Positions 11,951-25,998 of a stretch of 64,000 nt of DNA are shown here, one piece after another. How positions within the stretch are numbered: position 1 is the stretch's first letter; each line of letters starts with the position of its first letter. The position numbers were made by a program, and so were the translations under genes. The DNA comes from Chlorocebus sabaeus (taxonomy: Eukaryota > Chordata > Mammalia > Primates > Cercopithecidae): the NCBI RefSeq assembly GCF_047675955.1, contig NW_027327442.1:434001-498000 (forward strand), in the 5' to 3' direction. The notes below the pieces were generated by a model. That model saw nothing but the letters and a program-made list of their open reading frames with translations. It had not been told where the DNA came from and ran no database searches.

Positions 11951-12538
11951 ACAGCCTTAGCGAAACGGTTCTTGAAGGGAAAGATGTAACTCTGTTAGAT
12001 GAATTAACAGAACACAGAGCAGTTTCTCAGAAATCTTCTTTGCAGTTTTGAACGGAAGATATTTCCTTTTTCACCATAGCCCTCTATGGGCTTCCACATA
12101 TTCCTTTGCCAATTGCACAAGAACAGCCTTAGCGAAAGGCTAATGGAAGGGAAAGATGTAACTCTGTGAGGTGAATTAACAGAACACAGAGCAGTTTCTC
12201 AGAAAGCTTCTTCCCAGTTTTGAACGGAAGACACTTCCTTTTTCACCAGAGCCCTCTATGGGATTCCAAATATCACTTTACCAATTCCACAAGAACAGCC
12301 TTAGCGAAAGGCTTCTTGAAGGGAAAGATGTAACCCTGTGAGGTGAATTAACAGAACACAGAGCAGTTTCTCAGAAAGATTCTTTCCAGTTTTGAACGGA
12401 AGATACATCCTTTTTCTCCATAGCCCTCTTTGGGCCTCCAAATATCACTTTGCCAATTCCACAAGAACAGCCTTAGCGAAAGGCTTCTTGAAGGGAAAGA
12501 TGTAACTCTGTGGGATGAATTAACGGAACACAGAGCAG

Positions 12539-12971
12539 TTTTTCACAAAGCTTCTTTGCAGTTTTGAACGGAAGGTGTTTCCTTTTTCACCCTAGCCCTG
12601 TATGGGCTTCAACATATTCCTTTACCAATTCCACAAGAACAGCCTTAGCGAAAGGCTTCTTGAAGGGAGAGATGTAACTCTGTGTGATGAATTAACAGAA
12701 CACAGAGCAGTTTCTCAGAAAGCTTCTTTCCACTTTTGACGGAAGATATTTCCTTTTTCACCATAGCCCTCTATGGGCTTCCAAATATCACTTTGCAAAT
12801 TCCACAAGAACAGCCTTCGCGAAAGGCTTCTTGAAGGGAATTATGTAATTCTGTGAGATGAATTAACAGAACACAGAGCAGTTTCTCAGAAAGCTGCTTT
12901 CCACTTTTGAACGGAAGATATTTCCTTTTTCACCATAGCCCTCTATGGGCTTCCAAATATCCCTTTGCCAA
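12539..12971 (-). repeat. TTTTTCACAAAG / GGTGTTTCC module, copy 2
   Basis: Partner of 7037-7470, distinguished by a one-base deletion (CACTTTTGACGG) at 12731. The same deletion is present at 53633 and 58442, so this copy, and not the 7-kb copy, belongs to the lineage of the later 4,809-bp duplication. Confidence 0.65.
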
Positions 12972-13715
12972 TTCCACAAGAACAGCCTTAGCGAAAGGCT
13001 TCTTGAAGGGAAAGATATAACTCTGTGAGATGAATTAACAGAACACAGAGCAGTTTCTCAGAAAGCTTCTTCCAGTTTTGAACGGAAGATATTTCCTTTT
13101 TCACCATAGCCCTCTATGGGCTTCCAAATATCACTTTGCCAATTCCACAAGAACAGCCTTAGAGAAAGGCTTCTTGAAGGGATAGATGTAACTCTGTGAG
13201 ATGAATTAAAAGAACAGAGAGCAGTTTCTCAGAAAGCTTCTTTCCAGTTTTGAAGGGAAGATATCTCCTTATTTCACCATAGCCCTCCTTGGGCTTCCAA
13301 ATATCACTTTGCCAATTCCACAAGAAAAGCCTTAGCGAAAGGCTTCTTGAAGGGAGAGATGTAACTCTGTGAGATGAATTAACAGAACACAGAGCAGTTT
13401 CTCAGAAAGCTTCTTTCCACTTTTGAACGGAAGATATTTCATTTTTCACCATAGCCCTCTATGGGCTTCCAAATATCACTTTGCCAATTCCACAAGAACA
13501 GCCTTCGCGAAAGGCTTCTTGAAGGGAAAGATGTAACTCTGTGAGGTGAATTAACAGAACACAGAGCAGTTTCTCAGAAAGCTTCTTCCAGTTATGAACG
13601 GAAGATATTTCCTTTTTCACCATAGCCCTCTATGGGCTTCCCAATATCACTTTGCCAATTCCACAAGAACAGCCTTAGCGAAAGGCTTCTTAAAGGGAAA
13701 GATGTAACTCTGTGA

Positions 13716-14686
13716 GATGAATTAACAGAACACAGAGCAGTTTCTCAGAAAGATTCTTTCCAGTTTTGAACGGAAGATATTTCCTCTTTCACCATAGCCC
13801 TCTAAGGACTTCCAAATATCACTTTGCCAATTCCACAAAAACAGCCTTAGAGAAAGGCTTCTTGAAGGGAAAGATGTAACTCTGTGAGATGAATTGACAG
13901 AACACAGAGCAGTTTCTCAGAAAGCTTCTTTCCAGTTTTGAACGGAAGATAGTTCCTTTTTCACCATAGCCCTCTATGGGCTTCCAAATATCCCTTTGCA
14001 AATTCCACGAGAACTGACTTAGCGAAAAGCTTCCTGAAGGGAAAGATGTAACTCTGTGAGATGAATTAACAGAACACAGAGCAGTTTCTCAGAAAGCTTC
14101 TTTCCAGTTTTGAACGGAAGATATTTCCTTTTTCACCATAGCCCTCTATGGGCTTCCAAATATCACTTTGCCAATTCCACAAGAACAGCCTTAGCGAAAA
14201 GCCTCTTGAAGGGAAAGATGTAACTCTGTGAGATGAATTAACAGAACACAGAGCAGTTTCTCAGAAAGCTTCTTTCCAGTTTTGAACGGAAGATATTTCC
14301 TCTTTCACCATAGCGCTCTAAGGGCTTCCAAATATCACTTTGCCAATTCCACAAGAACAGCCTTAGAGAAAGGCTTCTTGAAGGGAAAGATGTAACTCTG
14401 TGAGATGAATTAACAGAACACAGAGCAGTTTCTCAGAAAGCTTCTTTCCAGTTTTGAACGGAAGATATTTCCTTTTTCACCATAGCCCTCTAGGGGCATC
14501 CAAATATCACTTAGCAAATTCCACAAGAACAGCCTTAGCGAAAGGCTTCTTGAAGGGAAAGATGTAACTCTGTTAGATGAATTAAGAGAACACAGAGCAG
14601 TTTTTCAGAAAGCTTCTTTACAGTTTTGAACGGAAGGTATTTCCTTTTTCACCATAGCCCTCTATGAGTTTCCAAATATCACTTTG
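13716..14686 (-). repeat. Block with GCAAATTCCACGAGAACTGAC marker, copy 2
   Basis: Partner of 9590-10560 (offset 4,126 bp). Visible differences include CTTCTTGAAGG near 14545, where copy 1 has CTACTGGAAGG near 10420. Beyond 14686 the alignment shifts by about one monomer (offset becomes 4,298 bp), which marks an indel breakpoint. Confidence 0.75.
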
Positions 14687-14872
14687 CCAACTCCACAAGA
14701 ACAGCCTTCGCGAAAGGCTTCTTGAAGGGAATGATGTAATTCTGTGAGATGAATTAACAGAACACAGAGCAGTTTCTCAGAAAGCTTCTTTCCACTTTTG
14801 AACGGAAGATATTTCCTTTTTCACCATAGCCCTCTATGGGATTCCAAATATCCCTTTGCCAATTCCACAAGA

Positions 14873-15558
14873 ACAGCCTTAGCGAAACGGTTCTTGAAGG
14901 GAAAGATGTAACTCTGTTAGATGAATTAACAGAACACAGAGCAGTTTCTGAAAAAGCTTCTTTGCAGTTTTGAACGGAAGATATTTCCTTTTTCACCACA
15001 GCCCTCTATGGGCTTCCACATATTCCTTTGCCAATTCCACAAGAACAGCTTTAGCGAAAGGCTAATGGAAGGGAAAGATGTAACTCTGTGAGGTGAATTA
15101 ACAGAACACAGAGCAGTTTCTCAGAAAGCTTCTTCCCAGTTTTGAACGGAAGACACTTCCTTTTTCACCAGAGCCCTCTATGGGCTTCCAAATATCACTT
15201 TACCAATTCCACAAGAACAGCCTTAGCGAAAGGCTTCTTGAAGGGAAAGATGTAACCCTGAGAGGTGAATTAACAGAACACAGAGCAGTTTCTCAGAAAG
15301 ATTCTTTCCAGTTTTGAACGGAAGATACTTCCTTTTTCTCCATAGCCCTCTTTGGGCTTCCAAATATCACTTTGCCAATTCCACAAGAACAGCCTTAGCG
15401 AAAGGCTTCTTAAAGGGAAAGATGTAACTCTGTGAGATGAATTAACGGAACACAGAGCAGTTTTTCTGAAAGCTTCTTTGCAGTTTTGAACGGAAGGTAT
15501 TTCCTTTTTCACCATAGCCCACTATGGGTTTCCAAATATCACTTTGCCAATTCCACAA
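14873..15558 (-). repeat. CGAAACGGTTCTTG block, copy 2
   Basis: Partner of 10575-11260. After about 15,560 the match continues to 11,650-11,950 with offset 3,954 bp, so two monomers (344 bp) present near 11.3-11.6 kb are missing here. Confidence 0.7.
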
Positions 15559-15699
15559 GAACAGCCTTAGCGAAAGGCTTCTTGAAGGGAAAGATGTAAC
15601 TCTGTGAGATGAAATAACAGAACACAGAGCAGTTTCTCAGAAAGCTTCTTTCCAATTTTGAACGGAAGATATTTCCTTTTTCACCATAGCCCCCTAGGG

Positions 15700-18470
15700 G
15701 CTTCGAAATATCACTTTGCCAATTCCAGAAGAACAGCCTTAGAGAAAGGCTTCTTGAAGGGTAAGATGTAACTCTGTGAGATGAATAAACAGAACACAGA
15801 GCAGTTTCTCAGAAAGCTTCTTTCCAGTTTTGAACGGAAGATATTTCCTTTTTCACCATAGCCCTCTATGGGCTTCCCAATATCACTTTGCCAACTCCAC
15901 AAGAACAGCCTTCGCGAAAGGCTTCTTGAAGCTAAAGATGTAACTCTGTGAGATGAATTAACAGAACACAGAGCAGTTTCTCAGAAAGCTTCTTTGCAGT
16001 TTTGAACGGAAGATATTTCCTTTTTCACCATAGCCCTCTAAGGGCTTCCAAATTTCCCTTTGCCAATTGCACAAGAACAGCCTTCGCGAAAGGCTTCTTG
16101 AAGGGAAAGATGTAACTCTGTGAGATGAATTAACAGAACACAGAGCAGTTTTTCAGAAAACTTCTTTGCAGTTTTGAACGGAAGGTATTTCCTTTTTCAC
16201 CATAGCCCTCTATGGGTTTCCAAATATCACTTTGCCAATTCCACAAGAACAGCCTTAGCGAAAGGCTTCTTGAAGGGAAAGATGTAACTCTGTGAGATGA
16301 ATTAACGGAACACAGAGCAGTTTCTCAGAAAGCTTCTTTCCAGTTTTGAACGGAAGATATTTCCTTTTTCACCATCGCCCTCTAGGGGCTTCCAAATATC
16401 ACTTTGCCAATTCCATAAGAACAGCCGTAGCGAAAGGCTTCCTGAAGGGAAAGATGTAACTCTGTGAGATGAATAAACAGAACAGAGAGCAGTTTCTCAG
16501 AAAGCTTCTTTGCAGTTTTGAACGGAAGATATTTCCTTTTTCACCATAGCCCTCTATGGGCTTCCAAATATCCCTTTGCATATTCCACAAGAACAGCCTT
16601 AGCGAAAGACTTCTTGAAGGGAAAGATGTAACTCTGTGAGGTGAATTAACAGAACATAGAGCAGTTTCTCAGAAAGCTTCTTTCCAGTTTTGAACGGAAG
16701 ATATTTCCTTTTTCACCATAGCCCTCTAAGGGCTTGCAAATATCACTTTGCCAATTCCACAAGAATAGCCTTAGCGAAAGGCTTCTTGAAGCTAAAGATG
16801 TAACTCTGTGTGATGAATTAACAGAACACACAACAGCTTCTCAGAAAGCTGCTTTGCAGTTTTGAACGGAAGATATTTCCTTTTTCACCAAAGCCCTCTA
16901 TGGGCTTCCAAATATCCCTTTGCAATTCCACAAGAACAGCCTTAGCGAAAGGCTTCTTGAAGGGAAAGATGTAACTCTGTGAGATGAATTAACAGAACAC
17001 AGAGCAGTTTCTCAGAAAGCTTCTTCCAGTTATGAACGGAAGATATTTCCTTTTTCACCATAGCCCTCTATGGGCTTCCAAATATCACTTTGCCAATTCC
17101 ACAAGAACAGCCTTAGCGAAAAGCTTCTGGAAGGGAAAGATGTACCTCTGTGAGATGAATTAATAGAACACAGAGCGGTTTCTCAGAAAGATTCTTTCCA
17201 GTTTTGAACGGAAGATATTTCCTCTTTCACCATAGCCCTCTAAGGGCTTCCAAATATCACTTTGCCAATTCCACAAGAACAGCCTTAGAGAAAGGCTTCT
17301 TGAAGGGATAGATGTAACTCTGTGAGATGAATTAACAGAACACATAGCAGTTTCTCATAAAGCTTCTTTCCAGTTTTGAACGGAAGATATTTCCTTTTTC
17401 ACCATAGCCCTCTATGGGCTGCCAAATATCACTTTTCCAACTCCACAAGAACAGCCTTCGCGAAAGGCTTATTGAAGCTAAAGATGTAACTCTGTGAGAT
17501 GAATTAACAGAACACAGAGCAGTTTCTCAGAAAGCTTCTTTGCAGTTTTGAACGGAAGATATTTCCTTTTTCACCATAGCCCTCTAAGGGCTTCCAAATA
17601 TCCCTTTGCCAATTGCACAAGAACAGCCTTCGCTAAAGGCTTCTTGAAGGGAAAGATGTAACTCTGTGAGATGAATTAACAGAACACAGAGCAGTTTTTC
17701 AGAAAACTTCTTTGCAGTTTTGAACGTAAGGTATTTCCTTTTTCACCATAGCCCTCTATGGGTTTCCAAATATCACTTTGCAAATTCCAAAAGAACAGCC
17801 TTAGCGAAAGGCTTCTTGAAGGGAAAGATGTAACTCTGTGAGATGAATTAACAGAACACAGAGCAGTTTCTCAGAAAGCTTCTTTCCAGTTTTGAACGGA
17901 AGATATTTCCTTTTTCTCCATAGCCCTCTAAGGGCTTCCAAATATCACTTTGCCAATTCCACAAGAATAGCCTTAGCGAAAGGCTTCTTGAAGCTAAAGA
18001 TGTAACTCTGTGTGATGAATTAACAGAACACACAACAGTTTCTCAGAAAGCTGCTTTGCAGTTTTGAACGGAAGATATTTCCTTTTTCACCAAAGCCCTC
18101 TATGGGCTTCCAAATATCCCTTTGCCAATTCCACAAGAACAGCCTTAGCGAAAGGCTTCTTGAAGGGAAAGATGTAACTCTGTGAGATGAATTAACAGAA
18201 CACAGAGCAGTTTCTCAGAAAGCTTCTTCCAGTTATGAACGGAAGATATTTCCTTTTTCACCATAGCCCTCTATGGGCTTCCAAATATCACTTTGCCAAT
18301 TCCACAAGAACAGCCTTAGCGAAAACCTTCTTGAAGGGAAAGATGTACCTCTCTGAGATGAATTAATAGAACACAGAGCGGTTTCTCAGAAAGATTCTTT
18401 CCAGTTTTGAACGGAAGATATTTCCTCTTTCACCATAGCCCTCTAAGGGCTTCCAAATATCGCTTTGCCA
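15700..18470 (-). repeat. 2.8-kb block, copy 1 (15,640-bp offset)
   Basis: Matches 31,340-34,110 monomer for monomer at a constant offset of 15,640 bp (91 monomers). Shared markers include TTCCAGAAGAAC, the AATTTCCCTTTGCC site, CATATTCCACAAG, the CTTGCAAATATC monomer, ACACACAACAGCTTC and GAACGTAAGG. Its right end diverges near 18,470, where this copy has CTTCGCGAAAGG and the partner has CTTAGAGAAAGG. Confidence 0.85.
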
Positions 18471-19199
18471 ATTCCACAAGAACAGCCTTCGCGAAAGGCT
18501 TCTTGAAGGGAAAGATGTAACACTGTGAGATGAATTAACAGAACACAGAGCAGTTTCTCAGAAAGCTTCTTCCAGTTATGAACGGAAGTTATTTCCTTTT
18601 TCACCATAGCCCTCTATGGGCTTCCCAATATCACTTTGCCAATTCCACAAGAACAGCCTTAGCGAAAGGCTTCTTGAAGGGAAAGATGTAACTCTGTGAG
18701 ATGAATTAACAGAACACAGAGCAGTTTCTCAGAAAGATTCTTTCCAGTTTTGAAAGGAAGATATTTCCTCTTTCACCATAGCCATCTAAGGGCTTCCAAA
18801 TATCACTTTGCCAATTCCACAACAACAGGCTTAGAGAAAGGCTTCTTGAAGGAAAAGATGTAACTCTGTGAGATGAATTGACAGAACACAGAGCAGTTTC
18901 TCAGAAAGCTTCTTCCCAGTTTTGAAAGGAAGACACTTCCTTTTTCACCATAGCCCTCTATGGGCTTTCAAATATCACTTTACCAATTCCACAAGAACAG
19001 CCTTAGCGAAAGGCTTCTTGAAGCTAAAGATATAACTCAGTGAGATGAATTAACAGAACACAAAGCAATTTCTCAGAAAGCTTCTTTGCAGTTTTGAACA
19101 GAAGATAATTCCTTTTTCACCATAGCCCTCTATGGGCTTCCAAATATCCCTTTACCAATTCCACAAGATCAGCCTTAGAGAAAGGCTTCTTGAAGGGAT

Positions 19200-22100
19200 A
19201 GATGTAACTCTGTGAGATGAATTAACAGAACACAGAGCAGTTTCTCAGAAAGCTTCTTTCCAGTTTTGATCGGAAGATATTTCCTTTTTCACCATAGCCC
19301 TCTTGGGGCTTCCAAATATCACTCTGCCAATTCCACAAGAACAGCCTTAGTGAAAGGCTTTTTGAAGGGAAAGATGTAACTCTGTGAGATGAATTAACAG
19401 AACACAGAGCAGTTTTTCAGAAAGCTTCTTTACAGTTTTGAACCGAAGGTATTTCCTTTTTCACCATAGCCCTCTATGGGTTTCCAAATATCACTTTGCC
19501 AATTCCACAAGAACAGCCTTAGCGAAAGGCTTCTTGAAGGGAAAGATGTAACTCTGTGAGATGAATTAAGAGAACACAGAGCAGTTTCCCAGAAAGCTTC
19601 TTTCCAGTTTTGAAGGGAAGATATTTCCTTTTTCACCATCGCCCTCTATGGGATTCCAAATATCCCTTTGCCAATTCCACAAGAACAGCCTTAGCGAAAG
19701 GCTTCTTGAAGGGAAAGATGTAACTCTGTGAGATGAATTAACAGAACACAGAGCAGTTTCTCAGTAAGATTCTTTCCAGTTTTGAACGGAAGATATTTCC
19801 TTTTTCACCATAGCCCTCTTTGGGCTTCCAAATATCACTTTGCCAATTCCACAAGAACAGCCTTAGAGAAAGGCTTCTTGAAGGGAAAGATGTAACTCTG
19901 TGAGATGAATTAACAGAACACAGAGCAGTTTCTCAGAAAGCTTCTTTGCAGTTTTGAACGGAAGATATTTCCTTTTTCACCATAGCCCTCTATGGGCTTC
20001 CAAATATCACTTTGCCAACTCCACAAGAACAGCCTTCGCGAAAGGCTTCTTGAAGCTAAAGATGTAACTCTGTGAGATGAATTAACAGAACACAGAGCAG
20101 TTTCTCAGAAAGCTTCTTTGCAGTTTTGAACGGAAGATATTTCCTTTTTCACCATAGACCTCTAAGGGCTTCCAAATATCCCTTTGCCAATTGCACAAGA
20201 ACAGCCTTCGCTAAAGGCTTCTTGAAGGGAAAGATGTAACTCTGTGAGATGAATTAACAGAACACAGAGCAGTTTTTCAGAAAACTTCTTTGCAGTTTTG
20301 AACGGAAGGTATTTCCTTTTTCACCATAGCCCTCTATGGGTTTCCAAATATCACTTTGCAAATTCCATAAGAACAGCCTTAGCGAAAGGATTCTTGAAGG
20401 GAAAGATGTAACTCTGTGAGATGAATTAACAGAACACAGAGCAGTTTCTCAGAAAGCTTCTTTCCAGTTTTGAACGGAAGATATTTCCTTTTTCACCATA
20501 GCCCTCTAAGGGCTTCCAAATATCACTTTGCCAATTCCACAAGAATAGCCTTAGCGAAAGGCTTCTTGAAGCTAAAGATGTAACTCTGTGTGATGAATTA
20601 ACAGAACACACAACAGTTTCTCAGAAAGCTGCTTTGCAGTTTTGAACGGAAGATATTTCCTTTTTCACCAAAGCCCTCTATGGGCTTCCAAATATCCCTT
20701 TGCCAATTCCACAAGAACAGCCTTAGCGAAAGGCTTGTTGAAGGGAAAGATGTAACTCTGTGAGATGAATTAACAGAAAACAGAGCAGTTTCTCAGAAAG
20801 CTTCTTCCAGTTATGAACGGAAGATATTTCCTTTTTCACCATAGCCCTCTATGGGCTTCCAAATATCACTTTGCCAATTCCACAAGAACAGCCTTAGCGA
20901 AAACCTTCTTGAAGGGAAAGATGTACCTCTCCGAGATGAATTAATAGAACACAGAGCGGTTTCTCAGAAAGATTCTTTCCAGTTTTGAACGGAAGATATT
21001 TCCTCTTTCGCCATAGCCCTCTAAGGGCTTCCAAATATCACTTTGCCAATTCCACAAGAACAGCCTTAGAGAAAGGCTTCTTGAAGGGATAGATGTAACT
21101 CTGTGAGATGAATTAACAGAACACATAGCGGTTTCTCATAAAGCTTCTTTCCAGTTTTGAACGGAAGATATTTCCTTTTTCACCATAGCCCTCTATGGGC
21201 TTCCAAATATCACTTTGCCAACTCCACAAGAACAGCCTTCGCGAAAGGCTTCTTGAAGCTAAAGATGTAACTCTGTGAGATGAATTAACAGAACACAGAG
21301 CAGTTTCTCAGAAAGCTTCTTTGCAGTTTTGCACGGAAGATATTTCCTTTTTCACCATAGCCCTCTAAGGGCTTCCAAATATCCCTTTGCCAATTGCACA
21401 AGAACAGCCTTCGCTAAAGGCTTCTTGAAGGGAAAGATGTAACTCTGTGAGATGAATTAACAGAACACAGAGCAGTTTTTCAGAAAACTTCTTTGCAGTT
21501 TTGAACGGAAGGTATTTCCTTTTTCACCATAGCCCTCTATGGGTTTCCAAATATCACTTTGCCAATTCCACAAGAACAGCCTTAGCGAAAAGCTTCTTGA
21601 AGGGAAAGATGTACCTCTGTGAGATGAATTAATAGAACACAGAGCAGTTTCTCAGAAAGATTCTTTCCAGTTTTGAACGGAAGATATTTCTTCTTTCACC
21701 ATAGCGCTCTAAGGGCTTCCAAATATCACTTTGCCAATTCCACAAGAACAGCCTTAGAGAAAGGCTTCTTGAAGGCATAGATGTAACTCTGTGAGATGAA
21801 TTAACAGAACACAGAGCAGTTTCTCAGAAAGCTTCTTTCCAGTTTTGAACGGAAGATATTTCCTTTTTCACCATAGCCCTCTTTGGGCTTCCAAATATCA
21901 CTTTGCCAATTCCACAAGAACAGTATTCGCGAAAGGCTTCTTGAAGGGAAAGATGTAACTCTGTGAGATGAATTAACAGAACACAGAGCAGTTTCTCAGA
22001 AAGCTTCTTCCGGTTATGAACGGAAGATATTTCCTTTTTCACCATAGCGCTCTATTGGCTTCCAAATATCACTTTGCCAATTCCACAAGAACAGCCTTAG

Positions 22101-22285
22101 CGAAAGGCTTCTTGAAGGGAAAGATGTAACTCTGTGAGATGAATTAACAGAACACAGAGCAGTTTCTCAGAAAGCTTCTTTGCAGCTTTGAACGGAAGAT
22201 ATTTCCTTTTTCACCATAGCCCTCTATGGGTTTCCAAATATCACTCTGCCAATTCCACAAGAAGAGGCTTAGCGAAAGGCTTCCT
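19200..22285 (-). repeat. 3.1-kb block, copy 1 (16,157-bp offset)
   Basis: Matches 35,357-38,442 at a constant offset of 16,157 bp (94 monomers), including the TTTTGATCGG, GTTTCCCAGAAAGC, TCAGTAAGATTC, ATAGACCTCTAAGG and CTTCCGGTTATG variants. The offset is 517 bp (three monomers) larger than in the neighbouring 15,640-bp block. Confidence 0.85.
19390..22045 (-). repeat. 2.65-kb unit, first member of the 3,953-bp step
   Basis: Repeated at 23,343-25,998 (offset 3,953 bp, 23 monomers). Shared markers are CTTCTTTACAG, ACACACAACAG, CAGAAAACAGAGC, the AAACCTTCTTG monomer, GTACCTCTGTG with TTAATAGAAC, and GAAGGCATAG. Confidence 0.8.
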
Positions 22286-23340
22286 GAAGGCAAAGATGTA
22301 ACTCTTTGAGATGAATTAACAGAACACAGAGCAGTTTCTCAGAAAGCTTCTTTCCAGTTTTGAACGGAAGATATTTCCTTATTCACCATAGCCCTCTATG
22401 GTCTTCCAAATATCCCTTAGCCAATTACACAAGAACAGCCTTAGCGAGAGGCTTCTTGAAGGGAAAGATGTAACTCTGTGAGATGAATTTACAGAACACA
22501 GAGCAGTTTCACAGAAAGCTTCTTTCCAGTTTTGAACGGAAGATATTTCCTTTTTCACCGTAGCCCTCTATGGGCTTCCAAATATCACTTTGCCAATTCC
22601 ACAAGAGCAGTCTGAGCGAAAGGCTTCCTGAAGGGAATGATGTAACTCTGTGAGATGAATTAACAGAACACAGAGCGGTTTCTCAGAAAGCTTCTTTCCA
22701 GTTTTCAACGGAAGATATTTCCTTTTTCACCATAGCCCTCTATGGGCTTCCAAATATCCCTTTGCCAATTCCACAAGAACAGCCTTAGCGAAAGGCTTCT
22801 TGTAGGGAAAGATGTAACTCTGTGAGATGAATTAACAGAACACAGAGCAGTTTCTCAGAAAGCTTCTTTCCAGATTTGAACGGAAGATATTTCCTTTTTC
22901 ACCATAGCCCTCTATTGGCTTCCTGATATCACTTTGAAAATTCCAAAAGTACAGCCTTAGCGAAAGACTTCTTGAAGGGAAAGATATAAATCTGTGAGAT
23001 GAATTAACAGAACACAGAGCAGTTTCTCAGAAAGCTTCTTGCAGTTTTGAACGGAAGTTATTTCCTTTTTCACCATAGCCCTCTATGGGATTCCAAATAT
23101 CCCTTTGACAATTCCACAAGAACAGCCTTAGCGAAAGGCTTCTTGAAGGGAAAGATGTAACTCTGTGAGCTGAATTAACAGAACACATAGCAGTTTCTCA
23201 GAAAGCTTCTTTCCAGTTTTGAACAGAAGATATTTCCTTTTTCACCATAGCCCTCTATGTGCTTCCAAATATCAATTTGCCAATTCCACAAGAACAGCCT
23301 TAGCGAAAGGATTCTTTAACGGAAATATGTAACTCTGTGA
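22046..23340 (-). repeat. GCGCTCTATTGG-to-AATATG block, copy 1
   Basis: A monomer series marked by GCGCTCTATTGG, CAAGAAGAGGC, CTTATTCACC, CTTAGCC, CAGTCTGAGCG and the highly variant TCCTGATATC monomer, ending with CTATGTGCTTCC. Related copies are at 27,889, 39,921, 42,061 and 45,936. This copy keeps one monomer (with CTTGTAGGG) that is missing at 28.5 and 40.6 kb. Confidence 0.8.
22860..23031 (-). repeat. Variant TCCTGATATC monomer, copy 1 of 7
   Basis: The most divergent recurrent monomer type in the window, marked by CTTCCTGATATCACTTTGAA and CCAAAAGTACAGCC. It is always followed by a monomer starting with the shortened CTTCTTGCAG or TCTTGCAG. Here the following deletion is one base. Confidence 0.8.
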
Positions 23341-23342
23341 GA

Positions 23343-25998
23343 TGAATTAACAGAACACAGAGCAGTTTTTCAGAAAGTTTCTTTACAGTTTTGAACGGAA
23401 GGTATTTCCTTTTTCACCATAGCCCTCTATGGGTTTCCAAATATCACTTTGCCAATTCCACAAGAACACCCTTAGCGAAAGGCTTCTTGAAGGGAAAGAT
23501 GTAACTCTGTGAGATGAATTAAGAGAACACAGAGCAGTTTCTCAGAAAGCTTCTTTCCAGTTTTGAAGGGAAGATATTTCCTTTTTCACCATCGCCCTCT
23601 ATGGGATTCCAAATATCCCTTTGCCAATTCCACAAGAACAGCCTTAGCGAAAGGCTTCTTGAAGGGAAAGATGTAACTCTGTGAGATGAATTAACAGAAC
23701 ACAGAGCAGTTTCTCAGAAAGATTCTTTCCAGTTTTGAACGGAAGATATTTCCTTTTTCACCATAGCCCTCTTTGGGCTTCCAAATATCACTTTGCCAAT
23801 TCCACAAGAACAGCCTTAGAGAAAGGCTTCTTGAAGGGAAAGATGTAACTCTGTGAGATGAATTAACAGAACACAGAGCAGTTTCTCAGAAAGCTTCTTT
23901 GCAGTTTTGAACGGAAGATATTTCCTTTTTCACCATAGCCCTCTAGGGGCTTCCAAATATCACTTTGCCAACTCCACAAGAACAGCCTTCGCGAAAGGCT
24001 TCTTGAAGCTAAAGATGTAACTCTGTGAGATGAATTAACAGAACACAGAGCAGTTTCTCAGAAAGCTTCTTTGCAGTTTTGAACGGAAGGTATTTCCTTT
24101 TTCACCATAGCCCTCTAAGGGCTTCCAAATATCCCTTTGCCAATTGCACAAGAACAGCCTTCGCTAAAGGCTTCTTGAAGGGAAAGATGTAACTCTGTGA
24201 GATGAATTAACAGAACACAGAGCAGTTTTTCAGAAAACTTCTTTGCAGTTTTGAACGGAAGGTATTTCCTTTTTCACCATAGCCCTCTATGGGTTTCCAA
24301 ATATCACTTTGCAAATTCCAAAAGAACAGCCTTAGCGAAAGGATTCTTGAAGGGAAAGATGTAACTCTGTGAGATGAATTAACAGAACACAGAGCAGTTT
24401 CTCAGAAAGCTTCTTTCCAGTTTTGAACGGAAGATATTTCCTTTTTCACCATAGCCCTCTAAGGGCTTCCAAATATCACTTTGCCAATTCCACAAGAATA
24501 GCCTTAGCGAAAGGCTTCTTGAAGCTAAAGATGTAACTCTGTGTGATGAATTAACAGAACACACAACAGTTTCTCAGAAAGCTGCTTTGCTGTTTTGAAC
24601 GGAAGATATTTCCTTTTTCACCAAAGCCCTCTATGGGCTTCCAAATATCCCTTTGCCAATTCCACAAGAACAGCCTTAGCGAAAGGCTTCTTGAAGGGAA
24701 AGATGTAACTCTGTGAGATGAATTAACAGAAAACAGAGCAGTTTCTCAGAAAGCTTCTTCCAGTTATGAACGGAAGATATTTCCTTTTTCACCATAGCCC
24801 TCTATGGGCTTCCAAATATCACTTTGCCAATTCCACAAGAACAGCCTTAGGGAAAACCTTCTTGAAGGGAAAGATGTACCCCTCTGAGGTGAATTAATAG
24901 AACACAGAGCGGTTTCTCAGAAAGATTCTTTCCAGTTTTGAACGGAAGATATTTCCTCTTTCACCATAGCCCTCTAAGGGCTTCCAAATATCACTTTGCC
25001 AATTCCACAAGAACAGCCTTAGAGAAAGGCTTCTTGAAGGGATAGATGTAACTCTGTGAGATGAATTAACAGAACACATAGCAGTTTCTCATAAAGCTTC
25101 TTTCCAGTTTTGAACGGAAGATATTTCCTTTTTCACCATAGCCCTCTATGGGCTTCCAAATATCACTTTGCCAACTCCACAAGAACAGCCTTCGCGAAAG
25201 GCTTCTTGAAGCTAAAGATGTAACTCTGTGAGATGAATTAACAGAACACAGAGCAGTTTCTCAGAAAGCTTCTTTGCAGTTTTGAACGGAAGATATTTCC
25301 TTTTTCACCATAGCCCTCTAAGGGCTTCCAAATATCCCTTTGCCAATTGCACAAGAACAGCCTTCGCTAAAGGCTTCTTGAAGGGAAAGATGTAACTCTG
25401 TGAGATGAATTAACAGAACACAGAGCAGTTTTTCAGAAAACTTCTTTGCAGTTTTGAACGGAAGGTATTTCCTTTTTCACCATAGCCCTCTATGGGTTTC
25501 CAAATATCACTTTGCCAATTCCACAAGAACAGCCTTAGCGAAAAGCTTCTTGAAGGGAAAGATGTACCTCTGTGAGATGAATTAATAGAACACAGAGCAG
25601 TTTCTCAGAAAGATTCTTTCCAGTTTTGAACGGAAGATATTTCTTCTTTCACCATAGCGCTCTAAGGGCTTCCAAATATCACTTTGCCAATTCCACAAGA
25701 ACAGCCTTAGAGAAAGGCTTCTTGAAGGCATAGATGTAACTCTGTGAGATGAATTAACAGAACACAGAGCAGTTTCTCAGAAAGCTTCTTTCCAGTTTTG
25801 AACGGAAGATATTTCCTTTTTCACCATAGCCCTCTTTGGGCTTCCAAATGTCACTTTGCCAATTCCACAAGAACAGCCTTCGCGAAAGGCTTCTTGAAGG
25901 GAAAGATGTAACTCTGTGAGATGAATTAACAGAACACAGAGCAGTTTCTCAGAAAGCTTCTTCCAGTTATGAACGGAAGATATTTCCTTTTTCACCAT
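23343..25998 (-). repeat. 2.65-kb unit, second member of the 3,953-bp step
   Basis: Partner of 19,390-22,045, with small differences (CTTTGCTGTTTTG near 24,586; GGGAAAACC and CCCCTCTGAGG near 24,850-24,890). The left junction is near 23,343, just after the AATATGTAACTC monomer. Confidence 0.8.
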